12,218 nucleotides of DNA from Dissophora ornata (Eukaryota > Mortierellomycota > Mortierellomycetes > Mortierellales > Mortierellaceae). Each line of letters begins with the position of its first letter. The first letter of the stretch is position 1. A model generated the notes under the pieces. That model was not told where the DNA came from. It ran no database searches and saw only the letters and a program-made list of their open reading frames with translations. The stretch spans positions 2,270-14,487 of the forward strand of contig MU617374.1 in assembly GCA_025201705.1 (NCBI GenBank). Reading direction: 5' to 3'. Below, piece after piece: positions 1-8,812 of this stretch. The position numbers and the translations under genes were made by a program.

Positions 1-369
1 CAATGGGATTGACTTTCCAATGTAGTCAACGATTTCTGGAACGTAAAACGGATTTGTGAGCATCGAAATCGGTCGTCGCCTAAAATACTGAGATATGAAT
101 TAAGGTTAGACAGTTAGATAGGGCAAGAAATCAAATATTTATAGACACAAAGTAAAATGTGTCAAATGATGTCATGTCTTTTGATTTTAACACAAAAAGA
201 AATGAAACATTTAGGCATTGCACATTTGCAAATGTGTAAAATGAAGCAACCTTGCTCATTTGTTCGTTGTGCCAAATGATGTATCAAGAAAAAAAAAAAA
301 AGAACATAAATACTGACGTCGAACCGCATTGGAAAACCGATTTTGCAACTTTTATACAACCATTAGAAC
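1..369. other. Helitron interior without recognisable gene
   Basis: AT-rich sequence left of the helicase remnant. A short A run lies near 289-301 and two copies of CAAATGATGT lie near 163 and 273. I see no recognisable protein and no Helitron 5' end. It is probably decayed element sequence. Confidence 0.4.
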
Positions 370-1354
370 CCCCAAATTTCAGGCTTGAGGTAACAGATAT
401 CATGAAAACAGTAGATTCGGCCTTGGAACGTGTCCCATTTGGCAGCAAAACCGTCATATTCAGAGGCGACTTTCTGCAGATTCTTCTTGTTGTCAAAGAG
501 AGGCGGTCGAGAAGTAACGGTGCAGGCCTGTATCAAGCGTTCACGAATTTGGAATTATGTGGAAACTCTGAGACTCACGGTCAACATGCGGCTTGCCAGA
601 TGCAGCTTTCAAGAACGTCGCGATCAGGCTGATTATGCGGAGTTTCTCCTGCAAGTCGGTGAAGATCGCATTGGCATTACCACAGCAAATGCCAACTGCC
701 GCATGACATCGTGCTCCCTCCCCAGGCATCGGCTAAAACTCTTATCGACGCCGTCTATCCGGACCTCCGCTCTCATTTAGGCGATAGCAAGTACTTGATG
801 GAACGCAGCATACTCTGTCCGTGCAACTCGGATGCCAAGGATATCAACGACTGGATCACGACTTCTCTGCCCGGAGAAGTGTATAAGTATCGTTCAGCAG
901 ATTCGATTGTTAGTCATTGCGACGATAATATCCATGCGCATTTCCCCACTGAGTGACTGAACACACATCAGTCGTCATGGTTCTCTCCACATCGATTATT
1001 GTTGGAAGCCGGTTCTCCAATAATGCTTCTGCGCAACATTCGGCCACAGGAAGGACTCTGCAACGGCATCAGACCCATATGCAGGGAGTTCCACCAGCAT
1101 CTAATTGGAGCGGACATCATTACGGAAACCCATGTAGGGAGGCGCATCTTGACCCCACGGATTCCCGCCAACTCGGGTGAGCTCGATCTCCCAGTCCGAA
1201 TACTCCGTATGCAGTTTCCGGTCTATCCAGCCTTTGCTACGGCCATAAACAAGCAGCATGTGTGTATCTACCTCCATACTGCTGTATTTAGTCACTGACA
1301 ACGTAGGTGGCGCTATCGAGAGCAACAAGCAGGCGGAACGTGCGAGTCCTCATG
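370..1354 (+). pseudogene. PIF1-type helicase of a Helitron, C-terminal half, broken
   Basis: This is the degenerate C-terminal half of a PIF1/RecD-like ATP-dependent DNA helicase of the kind encoded by Helitrons. Recognisable blocks in order: a motif III-like GDFLQIL at about 462-491 (usual form GGDFRQILPVV); after a frame change near 498, GGREV, then LTVNMRL at 574-594 and LLQVG at 645-659; after another frame change near 700, DAVYPDL; then FPTE, a TGA at 954-956 where the family normally has F in PTEFLN, and an open stretch with GSPIMLLRN and GLCNG from about 999. The segment following INK (about 1249) lacks the expected SQGQT block of motif V, a TGA follows at 1296-1298, and motif VI reappears in another frame as VALSRATSRRNVRVLM at 1307-1354. 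At least two frameshifts, one nonsense codon and one internal deletion make this a dead gene. Confidence 0.85.
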
Positions 1355-1403
1355 GTCAGAGACAAATATGATGCATCTCCGCATGGCAGCACCGTTAACG
1401 TCA

Positions 1404-1409
1404 TTTATT
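1404..1409 (-). promoter_or_regulatory. Possible poly(A) signal for the AtuA-like gene inside the Helitron
   Basis: The minus strand reads AATAAA here, about 120 bp past the stop codon of the minus-strand AtuA-like gene. Only 22 host bases separate that stop codon from the Helitron end, so the 3' end of the transcript most likely falls inside transposon sequence. A single hexamer is weak evidence, and fungal poly(A) signals are loose. Confidence 0.3.
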
Positions 1410-1474
1410 CCGAAGTTTTGTGATGAATATGTATTTACTCAATAGAACAAAACACCAGAGGGGTGAGCCCGCGA

Positions 1475-1495
1475 GCCCGGGTCAACGACCCGGGC
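1475..1495 (+). repeat. Helitron 3'-terminal hairpin
   Basis: GCCCGGGTC (1475-1483), loop AAC (1484-1486), GACCCGGGC (1487-1495): a perfect 9-bp GC-rich stem. It sits six bases before CTAG (1502-1505), the spacing typical of the transposition-termination hairpin of Helitrons. A factor-independent terminator is unlikely here because the host is a eukaryote and no T-run follows. Confidence 0.78.
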
Positions 1496-1527
1496 GAAAC
1501 ACTAGTATTCTAATACAAAGAAATTCT

Positions 1528-3722
1528 TTACAAGTTCGACAAAAGGCCCTTTGGAACCTTGACCTTGAAGCTAAGTAGCATTTGTCCATAGGATTTGCCC
1601 TGTCGATCAAGGTTCAATGAGCTCAAGCCACCGCCGCCCAAGCTGCGCGTCAGGACAAAGTTCAGGGCCTGGATACCGGGCAGCTCATAGCGAGCGACCT
1701 TGCCCTGCGCAAGATGGCCCATGTACTCCTTGACCGACGCTTCTGTCAGCTGCTGATTGATGTAAGGATAAAACTTGGGGTCACGAGCAATCACTCCCAC
1801 GTTGGCAGTGTCTCCCTTGTCACCACTGCGAGCGTACGCAATGCGAATCAATGGGATCGTAACAGTCTCCTCACTGGAATTTGCGGAAGGCAAGGGCGCA
1901 GCAGGGAGAGCAGGGGGGAATTGGTTCTTGGCATGGGTAGGTCCCGAGAAGGGGATTGTCTTTATGATTTGTTGATCCCCAGTGCCAATCGTCAAAATGG
2001 CAGGGACAGTCTCTTTGGGCGCCAAGATGGAATAGTGAGTCATATTAGGGCTTGGGTGAGGACGACCAGCACCGCCTCCAGTGATACCAGGGGCGTTTCC
2101 GGTGGCACTTGGTGCTAACTCGACTCCGAGAAGGAGCAATCCGTGCTTCTCGGGGTGCACAGCAGTGATTCTGCAGCAGACTTCGCGGGCATCGAGAGCG
2201 GTCGAGTGGGGTCTAAAGAAACGAAGGTCGACATGTTGATGTGGCGCGTTAGTGGACATGGTGAAACACAGAGCACCTTTATACCAAGGATTAAAATGCG
2301 GTACTCACCCATAGGTCGACTCGGATCCGAGGGCTTCAACGCGCACGTCAGTATAGTCGTCGATGCCAAAGCGCTCGAGGTTCTTTCTGGCACGCTTAAT
2401 GACAGCGTCTCCAACAGCGAGCGCCTAACAGGTTCATGGGCTTTGGTATTAATACCCATGTAGCATATAACGCTTAGGCTGCAGTAACTAACATATATGA
2501 GAGACTTGCCTTGCGTCTAGCATCGATTCCGCCGATCCAGAGATCAGCGGTGATCTTGTAGCCATCGACGTAGATTCCAGAGCACTTGAGGTAAGGCGTT
2601 GGGGGTCTACCCTTGGCACCAGTGACAGAGACGCGATCCTTGCCAACCTGGGTCACTTTGACATTGCGGAGGTCGAGAATTACATCTGGCAGAATGTACG
2701 AACCAGGGTCCAGGACCTCATAGACCAGCTGTTCTGCCACGGTTCCCACAGTAACCAATCCACCAGTCTCTGCAGGCTTTGTGACAACAAAGTCACCGTT
2801 GACATGGCATTCCACAATGGGGAATCCCATGTTGGCGTATCCTCCATGGGGTGAGTTTGCGCTCAGTTCCCAATCTGTAAAGTTACCGCCAGTGGTGTGG
2901 CAACCGCACTCGATAATGTGTCCTGCCAGGGAGGCTGCCGCCATCTGATCCCAGTCCTGGAGAGGATTCCATTTGAACTCGTGCAACAAGGGTCCGAGAA
3001 CGAGGGCACTGTCGACTACGCGTCCAGTAATGACGATGGACGCGCCGGCATCTAGGGCTTCTTTAATGGGCATTGCTCCAAGGTAGGCGTTCAAGGACAG
3101 GTTTTTCTTTTCCTTTCCTGGATATCGATCGACTTCATCCTTGTTGCCGGTGATATAATTGAATGGCAAGAGCTCGCCCTTGGCATTCATCTCCTCGGCG
3201 CGGGTGTGCAGATCATCTCCTGTGACGGCCGCGACGACCAAGCCCTCGATACCATTTTCTTTGGCGATAGTCTCGATGGCCTCTTTGAGAGCCAGAGGAT
3301 CGAGTCCTCCAGCGTTGGTGACGATCTTGGTGCCATTGGCGACAATGTCAACACAAAGTCGCTTCCAAACGAACGTGATGAAATCTCCGACATAACCACC
3401 GGGACCGGCACGGCTCTCCTTTTTGGAGGCGTCGCCCGCCTTGCGATGGCGCGCAAGCAGACCCATGGTCACCTCTAGGTTATATGTTATATATTATTCA
3501 CGCCAATTGTGGGGAAATTAGATTTCTTGCTGGTGGGGGGGGGGGGTATGTCTGGTTCTGTACAGGGCAAGAAAGAGGAGTCTTCCTTTTACCAGCGAGA
3601 TAGTCGGCCACGATGTAGTCGAGGTTCTTTCCCTCAAGAGTAACTAATTGTTCAAAGGCGCTCACGCTGTCGCCCCAGAAGGCGCCGGCGCAGCCGATAC
3701 GGACAATCTTTTCAGGAGCCAT
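1528..3722 (-). CDS. AtuA-family (DUF1446) protein with fused C-terminal AtuA-like domain
   Basis: Four exons: 3593-3722, 2510-3474, 2309-2424 and 1528-2212, giving 631 residues. All junctions keep phase and restore family sequence, for example DYLA|EVTMG and STY|GPH. Residues about 6-490 form the DUF1446/AtuA domain, with an N-terminal [19 protein letters not shown] (97-103), [12 protein letters not shown] (194-205) and [17 protein letters not shown] (229-245). Residues about 523-631 are the small AtuA-like C-terminal domain beginning [17 protein letters not shown] proline/alanine/serine-rich linker separates them. AtuA is named from acyclic terpene (citronellol/geraniol) catabolism in Pseudomonas; its biochemical role is not settled, and the role in fungi is unknown. 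No signal peptide is evident, so it is probably cytosolic. The ATG at 3722 fits because it begins directly with the family's N-terminus. Intron 1 (3475-3591) carries a C12 tract, intron 2 (2425-2509) is GC-AG, and intron 3 (2213-2308) has CTAAC near its acceptor. Confidence 0.9.
2425..2509 (-). other. GC-AG intron (intron 2 of the AtuA-like gene)
   Basis: The donor is AAG|GCAAGT and the acceptor CTGTTAG|GCG, 85 nt in between. The donor matches the strict consensus of the rare GC-AG class. The nearest GT donor in the neighbourhood (GTTAGT) would shift the frame and destroy the conserved [10 protein letters not shown] sequence of exon 3, so the GC donor is preferred. Confidence 0.85.
3535..3546. 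repeat. G12 homopolymer in intron 1 of the AtuA-like gene
   Basis: Twelve consecutive G on the plus strand (C12 on the coding strand) lie inside the 117-nt first intron. It is a likely length-variable site and a possible sequencing-error site. It does not affect the reading frame. Confidence 0.9.
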
Positions 3723-3816
3723 CGGAATGTGGTGTAGAATGTGTGAGTAATGGGATGAGTGAAGAGTGAGAGAGGAGAGGAAGTGAATGGAGAGCGAGTG
3801 AGGAGGTGGGGCGGGC

Positions 3817-3822
3817 TATATA
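3817..3822 (-). promoter_or_regulatory. Possible TATA box of the AtuA-like gene
   Basis: TATATA lies about 95 bp upstream of the minus-strand ATG at 3722. The sequence between box and ATG is strongly pyrimidine-rich on the coding strand, as in the leaders of the other genes here. This is positional evidence only. Confidence 0.4.
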
Positions 3823-4373
3823 TGAAGAAGAATGCGAAGGTGATCAGGGGATGGGGATGGGAATTGAGGAAGCACGAAGCGATGTTCACTTGTTACTTTG
3901 AGGCACCAAAATCACGGCTAGACAGGCGTTGCGGTGTATTTCTCGCGCTCCACGTCCTCGGCTGATCTTTCGGTAATCCGCTCCAAGACGCTGCTACAGC
4001 TCAACACAAGCTATACAGCTATTGTACATCGATAGTACGTGGACCAGTCGCTATACACTCCCATCCTTTCCATCGTTCACTCATGCCGGCACGGCTGTTG
4101 TTGTCTTACGCTTCACATAGTCCAGCCGTCCTAACAATCGACGCGTCTCTGCGGCATACGAGCGTGCAGATGCAGGATCAGCGATAGAGGTGTGAGGCTA
4201 GCAAGACAACAACGCCAATCAGGTCTGACAAGCGAGTGTTCCTTTGGTGTCGACGAAGGATGGTGTCCCGAGAACAGTGTGTGTTCGCATAGCAACGAAA
4301 TGTCGGACCAAACAGAGCGCGAGACACAGCCAGCCGGAATCGAGTCCACCAAACATCTACCCCGCAATCGCAC

Positions 4374-4385
4374 ATGCAACGCTAG
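4374..4385 (+). promoter_or_regulatory. Possible minimal uORF upstream of the bZIP gene
   Basis: ATG-CAA-CGC-TAG lies 146 nt before the chosen bZIP start. GCN4-type bZIP genes are classically controlled by short uORFs, so this is worth recording. The transcript start is unknown, so the uORF may not even be transcribed. Confidence 0.25.
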
Positions 4386-4494
4386 ATTTTTGAGAGAGAA
4401 ACAACTGATTAATCATCGTCTCCCTCGCTGCCATTCATTCGATCCATCCTATCTGATCCTCACCCCTCATTGCATTCCATCTGCCCACTGCACC

Positions 4495-4526
4495 ACACAC
4501 CCACACACCCACACACCCACACACAG
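4495..4526. repeat. ACACACCC minisatellite in the bZIP leader
   Basis: Three perfect 8-bp ACACACCC units plus a partial fourth end four bases before the ATG at 4531. It is likely 5' leader sequence. Confidence 0.85.
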
Positions 4527-4530
4527 CGAC

Positions 4531-4788
4531 ATGTCTGGCAACTCATTCCTCGCTCTCATCGACCGCCTCAACTCGGGAGACTCGCCTGTCAATACCTCTC
4601 TCGCCCCCCCCTCGGACGACTACGCAGCTGAGCTCTCGCTCTGGACCAATGCCGAATTCACATTCGACATGCCCCCGGGCTTTGGTATCTTTGGCTCTGA
4701 CTCTGGCCTCAATGGTGAATCCAATGCCACCACCAGTGAATCCAGCAGCAACACTCGACATGACCCAGTACTTGGACAGCAGGTCGAC

Positions 4789-4827
<39 letters not shown>

Positions 4828-5817
4828 GAGCACCAGCAGAATTTGGATTTGTTGAATTTGTCATCAACACAGCCAGCAGGTAAACATTCACATACAGCAA
4901 ATGCAGCAAAAAACCTTTTGACTGCCACGCGGGAAAAAGAGCCAAAAGACACACGTCTACACCACATAGCCTCATGTCTCGTCATCCAACACTCGTGATA
5001 TATTGAATCTGACACATTTGGTTCTGTCTCTATTGTCTCTATCTGTCCTTGTCTCTCTACAGAGTCTCGGCCACTGTCGCTGTTGGAGCGCACCCGTCAG
5101 CGCAACCCGCTGAATGACGCTCCCAAGCCCGCCGTTCAGGAGCAGGTCGCAGCCATCAACTCGTTCCACTCTCTCCTGGCCGCCTACTCGGCTGCTGCCT
5201 CTGCTCAGGCCCTGCAGCTCCAGCAACAGTTGCTCCAGCAGCAATATCCTGCAATTGCCCCTGCATTCACAGCTGCCCCAACCACACCAGCAGCCGCGAA
5301 ACTGTTGCGTCAGAACATGCCCAAAGACGATGCCAAGTCAGGGCCTACCACCAAGAAGCAAAAGACTCTTCACGCTGACGTAGCTCCTGCGGCACCGACT
5401 ACAGTTTCATCACCTGCTACTTCTACAAACAGTACAACAGCATCACCACAGCTGGCAGACAAGAAGGCAATTGTCAATGCGGACGATGATGAGTTTGGTC
5501 AAGACAAGGAGATGGATGGTCAGGAAGAGTTGTCTGCAGCAGATTCGTTCTCGAAGGATGATCCTGACTATTCGACAAAGGTTGCAGCAGAGGAGGATAA
5601 AAGGCGGCGCAATACCGCCGCATCGGCACGATTCCGACAAAAGAAGAAGCTACGAGAGCAGGCATTGGAGCAGACTGCTAAAGAACAGACCACACGGGCA
5701 GAGGTTCTAGAGGCTCGTGTTAGAGATTTGGAGATGGAGGTTCGTTGGTTGAGGGGGCTTATTGTTGAAAAGGATTCGAGGCTACACGAGGCCACTGTCA
5801 GCCTCCACGGGCGCTGA
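4531..5817 (+). CDS. bZIP transcription factor, GCN4/CYS3-like fungal type
   Basis: Two exons, 4531-4879 and 5063-5817, giving 367 residues. The 183-nt intron has CAG|GTAAAC and a CT-rich tail ending CTACAG, phase 1. The basic region lies at about residues 297-312 with RNTAASARFRQKKK, in which N300 and R308 form the N-x7-R DNA-contact signature. A leucine zipper follows, with leucines in ALEQ, VLEA, DLEM and WLRG at multiples of seven. This RNTAASARFR pattern is typical of fungal GCN4/CYS3/MetR-like activators, which bind DNA as dimers in the nucleus and often control amino-acid or sulfur metabolism; the actual target set is not readable here. The rest is low complexity: an acidic and aromatic N-terminus (possible activation region), a 12-glutamine run at residues 87-98, Gln/Ala-rich stretches around 145-175, and an acidic segment before the basic region. 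The start at 4531 follows the CACA leader. Earlier in-frame ATGs exist at 4192 and 4300. Confidence 0.88.
4792..4824 (+). repeat. (CAG)11 encoding polyglutamine
   Basis: Eleven perfect CAG codons preceded by one CAA give 12 glutamines in the N-terminal third of the bZIP factor. Such pure triplet tracts vary in length between strains. Confidence 0.95.
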
Positions 5818-6787
5818 TGTACGGAGTAAAAAAAGAAAAAAGAAAATCCCAAACATGGAAAAAAGATTTCCTGTTGCTCGTTGTAAAATACTCGTCTCTT
5901 ATCATCATTATGTAGTTTTAACAAAGTGCATTTCTCTTCATACCAAAAAGCCCAATATCCGCTGATGTTGTATTGTTGTTGTTGTTGTTGTAGAGAGAGA
6001 AAAGGAGAAAAGGAGAAAAGGAGAGACAGGTTGTTCCCCTTCTTCCTCCGTGCTCTTTTCATATTCCAATCCTGTCTCTAGCAGACGCGTGTGCCTGGCA
6101 GTGTGTTGCAATGTTCCTCGGAAGCTCGGGCCAGGATGGCAGAGTGATCTTGCGGCGGTGAAAATTGTTTAGCCGAGTAAAACAACAATGTTGAAAACCC
6201 GCCAAGTGACCCACGCCCAGTGGAATGGGATGAACGTACTGTACTGTACTTGCCCCCACTCCCTCCCTCCCTCCCTCCCTCTCCATTATTTCAGGTAGCC
6301 GACAAGTATTTTTCAAGGAGAATAAAGGAGGCATGGTGGATATGGGCGTGTGTGGATACGGGGCGGGTGGTATGCAGCAGATGTTGGATATGTCAGCACA
6401 TGTACGGATTTTTTTCTCGCGAGTCGAATCAGCGATCAATTAGTGATCAATTACAAATTGGGATAGGATGAAACGAAGGGCCAAAAAAAAAACCAAAAAC
6501 CGGTTCTCCGGGACAATTTGATCCCTTTTTTGTCTTGCCCTGTTTCGCTCATCGCTCGTCGTCGTCTTTTCTTTCTTTCTTTACTCTCTCAACTCTCTCA
6601 ACTCTCTCTACTCTCTCTCTTTCTGCTCTGCGAACATCCTACTCGCATCTCGCTTCTCTTCCCCCCCTCCTTCTCGTTTGTCACTCTGCATCTGCATGTG
6701 CGCGTCCATATCCATTCCATCCTCTACACCAATCTGTCTGCGCCCACATTATTAATCCCACACATACACCACGAAATATATCCCGCC
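5818..6787. other. Intergenic region between the bZIP and PX-like genes
   Basis: It holds the bZIP 3' region and the promoter and leader of the next gene, and no convincing gene. Simple repeats seen are (TTG)6 at 5973-5990, an 8-bp GAAAAGGA-type repeat near 5998-6024, (GTACT)3 at 6236-6250, (CCCT)n at 6261-6284, and a pyrimidine tract with repeated CTCTCAA near 6567-6624. Open frames in 6059-6471 translate only these repeats. Confidence 0.65.
6567..6624 (+). repeat. CT-rich leader of the PX-like gene
   Basis: A nearly pure pyrimidine stretch of CTTT and ACTCTCTCA units, 165-220 bp before the ATG. It resembles the pyrimidine-rich leaders of the other genes in this window and probably marks the core promoter or 5' leader. 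Confidence 0.6.
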
Positions 6788-7352
6788 ATGGCACCACCAC
6801 TCATCTCCACCAACTCGCCATCACCACAGTTTGACGAGCAGCAAAACGACCCTCCAAAGGATCCCATGGCACAGCAGGAACAACACGACCGACCTGAATA
6901 TCTGTCATCACAACCATTGCCGCCCCTGCACGAGGCGACCAATGAAGAGCCCTCGGTCGAACCAACAGAAGTAACCATCAAAACCGACGTTGACCCTCAC
7001 CAGGACACCACCACCACCACCACCATCGTCCACCTGCCCTTCCAGGTCGCTAGCCAGTGTCCGCCACCAAAGGTCGTCTCGTGGATGAAATCTCACAAGC
7101 CTACCACTGCCAAACGATCTAAAAAGACTACATCCCAACATCGCCATCATCCACACCAGCGTAAAAAATCGAGCCCTACCATCCTGCATCATATCCTTCC
7201 ATTTTTCTACAAGCGGAGGGGTTCGGTGGAGACGGTCAAGGTGAGCGACCGCGCTGTCACGGTATTCTCGATCCAGGTGACAGTCCTGGGCAGGGTACTT
7301 GTGCCACCGACCCCTACCCCTGTCGCCTCGCCTATGGAACAACCGCAGGATG

Positions 7353-7389
<37 letters not shown>

Positions 7390-8806
7390 GAATAGCAGCA
7401 GCAATAGCAATAGCAGCAGCAATAGTCTAAATATGGATCTGGATTTGTCACCAACAAAGACGGTCCCTGCGCAGTTGAATCGAACCGAAACAACATCATA
7501 TGTTATCCACAGGACTTTTGAGGACTTTGAGAGGCTATCAGAAATGGTCCTACGACTCGAGCACGCTCTGCATGCGCATCACCCGCAAGAACATGAACAC
7601 CCTCAAGAAGAGATCCACGATGATGCACCAAGCAGCGCAACAACAGGAAAACACGATGAGGATGGGCTAGTGACACCAACGGACGGACCTGCATTGAAGG
7701 CTCTCAGGGTGCATCATCCATACCCGGGACTCTACCAGACGCTCCTGAAACAGTTCTCGAACGTGAAAGCCAATCAACGAGCCTTTGATGCCTCCTCCAC
7801 CACCCATGGCTTCAATGAAGAAGGAGCCTTTGAGCGAGTCTTGGAGTTGAACCAATACCTTGAAAATGTCTGGTATTGGCTCCTACCCGAACATACCCCC
7901 TCGCAGTTGGACCTGTCGGTGGAACAGCACGAGATTATGCATTGGCTCAAACCTTTGCAAGATACCGCCCATGCCGATGGTCGGCAGATGAGGGAGCGAC
8001 CCAAGGAGGAGGAGGAGGAGCCTTCTTCGCATCAGTCCATCTTTTTGCAGCAGTATGGATCCATGCGCAGAGCAGGAAAGGAAGCTCAGGTACAAGAACA
8101 AGCAGCAACAGTCGCCAAGGATGTGACAACAGAAACTGATTCCACAGAATCAGTCGCAACAATAACACCCACCACGACACCACAGGAAGCTTCGCATACT
8201 GATCGTGCTGAGAAGAGCGCCTCGGAAGGATTCGCGTCTCAGGTATCATTACCGTCCCTCTCCTCTTCCTCCTCGGCGTCTTCCGTATCCCTTTCGTCCT
8301 CCGCGGAGAATCGTGATAACCACGGTCAAGATAACCAAGACGATGACGAGGCTATACATGGGAAAGCCGTCCCTGAATCCCTGCGCACATTGTCCACCGT
8401 CGCCAGTTCCACGGTTGTATCTCCAGACTCTGTGAAGGACGAGCTTTCAGGAGGCGAGGGCCATAGCCGCAAGATGTCTTCTGATCCCATCGTCGATAGT
8501 ACGAATGAAATTTCCGAACTCAAAGACGCCCCTGTTGTACTGATGCGAGCGGGTCATCGCCGCGGCGATGTACTCGATCCGTTGTCGGATACAAAGGTCA
8601 AGAGACGTATCTCAATAAGTAACGTCTTTAGGTCATTGTCGCTCCCTCGCAGTAGCCACAGCCGCCATATGTCGATGTATGAGACTGGGCAAAAGAGAAG
8701 ATCAGCATTCCCACCGGTACCGGCTAGCCCAACGTTGCAAGAAGAGATTGTCGTGTGGAACACGGTGACGATCAAGAATCATTCTGGCGGCCCTGGTAGA
8801 CCGTAA
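6788..8806 (+). CDS. Intronless low-complexity protein with probable divergent PX domain
   Basis: A single exon encodes 672 residues. I start at 6788 because GCCATGG is an ideal start context and the open frame upstream (to 6518) only translates the CT-rich leader. PX-like hallmarks: a beta-strand-like segment VFSIQVTVLGRV (about 158-169), then YVIHRTFEDFERL at 238-250, matching the Y-x-V-x-R-x-F-x-D-F core in which R242 would be the phosphoinositide-contacting arginine, a PGLYQTLLKQ segment and a late helix with FERVLELNQYLENVWYWLL. PX domains bind phosphoinositides on endosomal or vacuolar membranes. The domain is interrupted by a Ser/Asn-rich insert (S190-S200 coded by (AGC)11) and a His/Glu-rich insert. 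The C-terminal half is Ser/Thr-rich and disordered-looking, ending in a basic stretch with KRRISIS, a possible kinase site. No transmembrane segment is seen. The PX call is by motif only; the gene itself is convincing. Confidence 0.8.
7355..7387 (+). repeat. (AGC)11 encoding polyserine
   Basis: Eleven perfect AGC codons give residues 190-200, followed by an impure AGC/AAT stretch to about 7433 encoding Ser/Asn. It is the same triplet as the CAG tract in the bZIP gene, read in another frame. Confidence 0.95.
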
Positions 8807-8812
8807 AAAAGG

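Larger units (their letters stand above)
1..1505 (+). mobile_element. Decayed Helitron, right-hand (3') part
   Basis: Helitrons are rolling-circle DNA transposons with no terminal inverted repeats. They encode a Rep-helicase protein and end in a short hairpin followed by CTRR, inserting between host A and T. Here a broken PIF1-type helicase reading left to right (about 370-1354) is followed by a perfect hairpin at 1475-1495, a six-base spacer and CTAG at 1502-1505, with T at 1506. Helicase and terminus have the same orientation, which supports one element. The left end (expected 5'-TC) and the Rep nuclease part were not found and probably lie before position 1, so the left limit given is only the window edge. 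The helicase is disrupted, so the copy is non-autonomous today. The Helitron call rests on terminus plus helicase, not on a full-length element. Confidence 0.72.
3723..4530. other. Divergent intergenic region between the AtuA-like and bZIP genes
   Basis: This 808-bp spacer must hold both promoters. Features seen: the TATATA near 3817 for the left gene; two tiny upstream reading frames before the bZIP gene (4170-4187, ATG plus four codons; 4374-4385, ATG-CAA-CGC-TAG); and three copies of the 8-bp unit ACACACCC at 4495-4518 just before the bZIP start. The frame of the bZIP gene is open back to an ATG at 4192, but the translated sequence is not conserved-looking and becomes a low-complexity His/Thr/Pro run encoded by the CACA repeat. 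I therefore treat it as leader. Confidence 0.6.

Noticed and set aside
1475..1495. Transcription terminator hairpin
   Set aside because: Eukaryotic context, no T-run, and a much better match to a Helitron end with CTAG.
4192..4530. Open frame upstream of the bZIP start as extra protein
   Set aside because: It includes the CACA minisatellite as a His/Thr/Pro run and has no conserved look. I kept it only as a possible alternative start.
4620..5093. Minus-strand Cys/Ala/Leu-rich open frames over the CAG tract
   Set aside because: They are shadows of the bZIP gene: the CTG/TGC/GCT readings of the repeat.
6059..6439. Minus-strand 126-codon open frame
   Set aside because: It translates simple repeats (CCCT)n, gives no family resemblance and lies in a promoter region.
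6518..6787. In-frame 90-residue N-terminal extension of the PX-like protein, Leu/Ser-rich and signal-peptide-like
   Set aside because: It is translation of a CT microsatellite leader; the ATG at 6788 has an ideal context and begins ordinary protein sequence.
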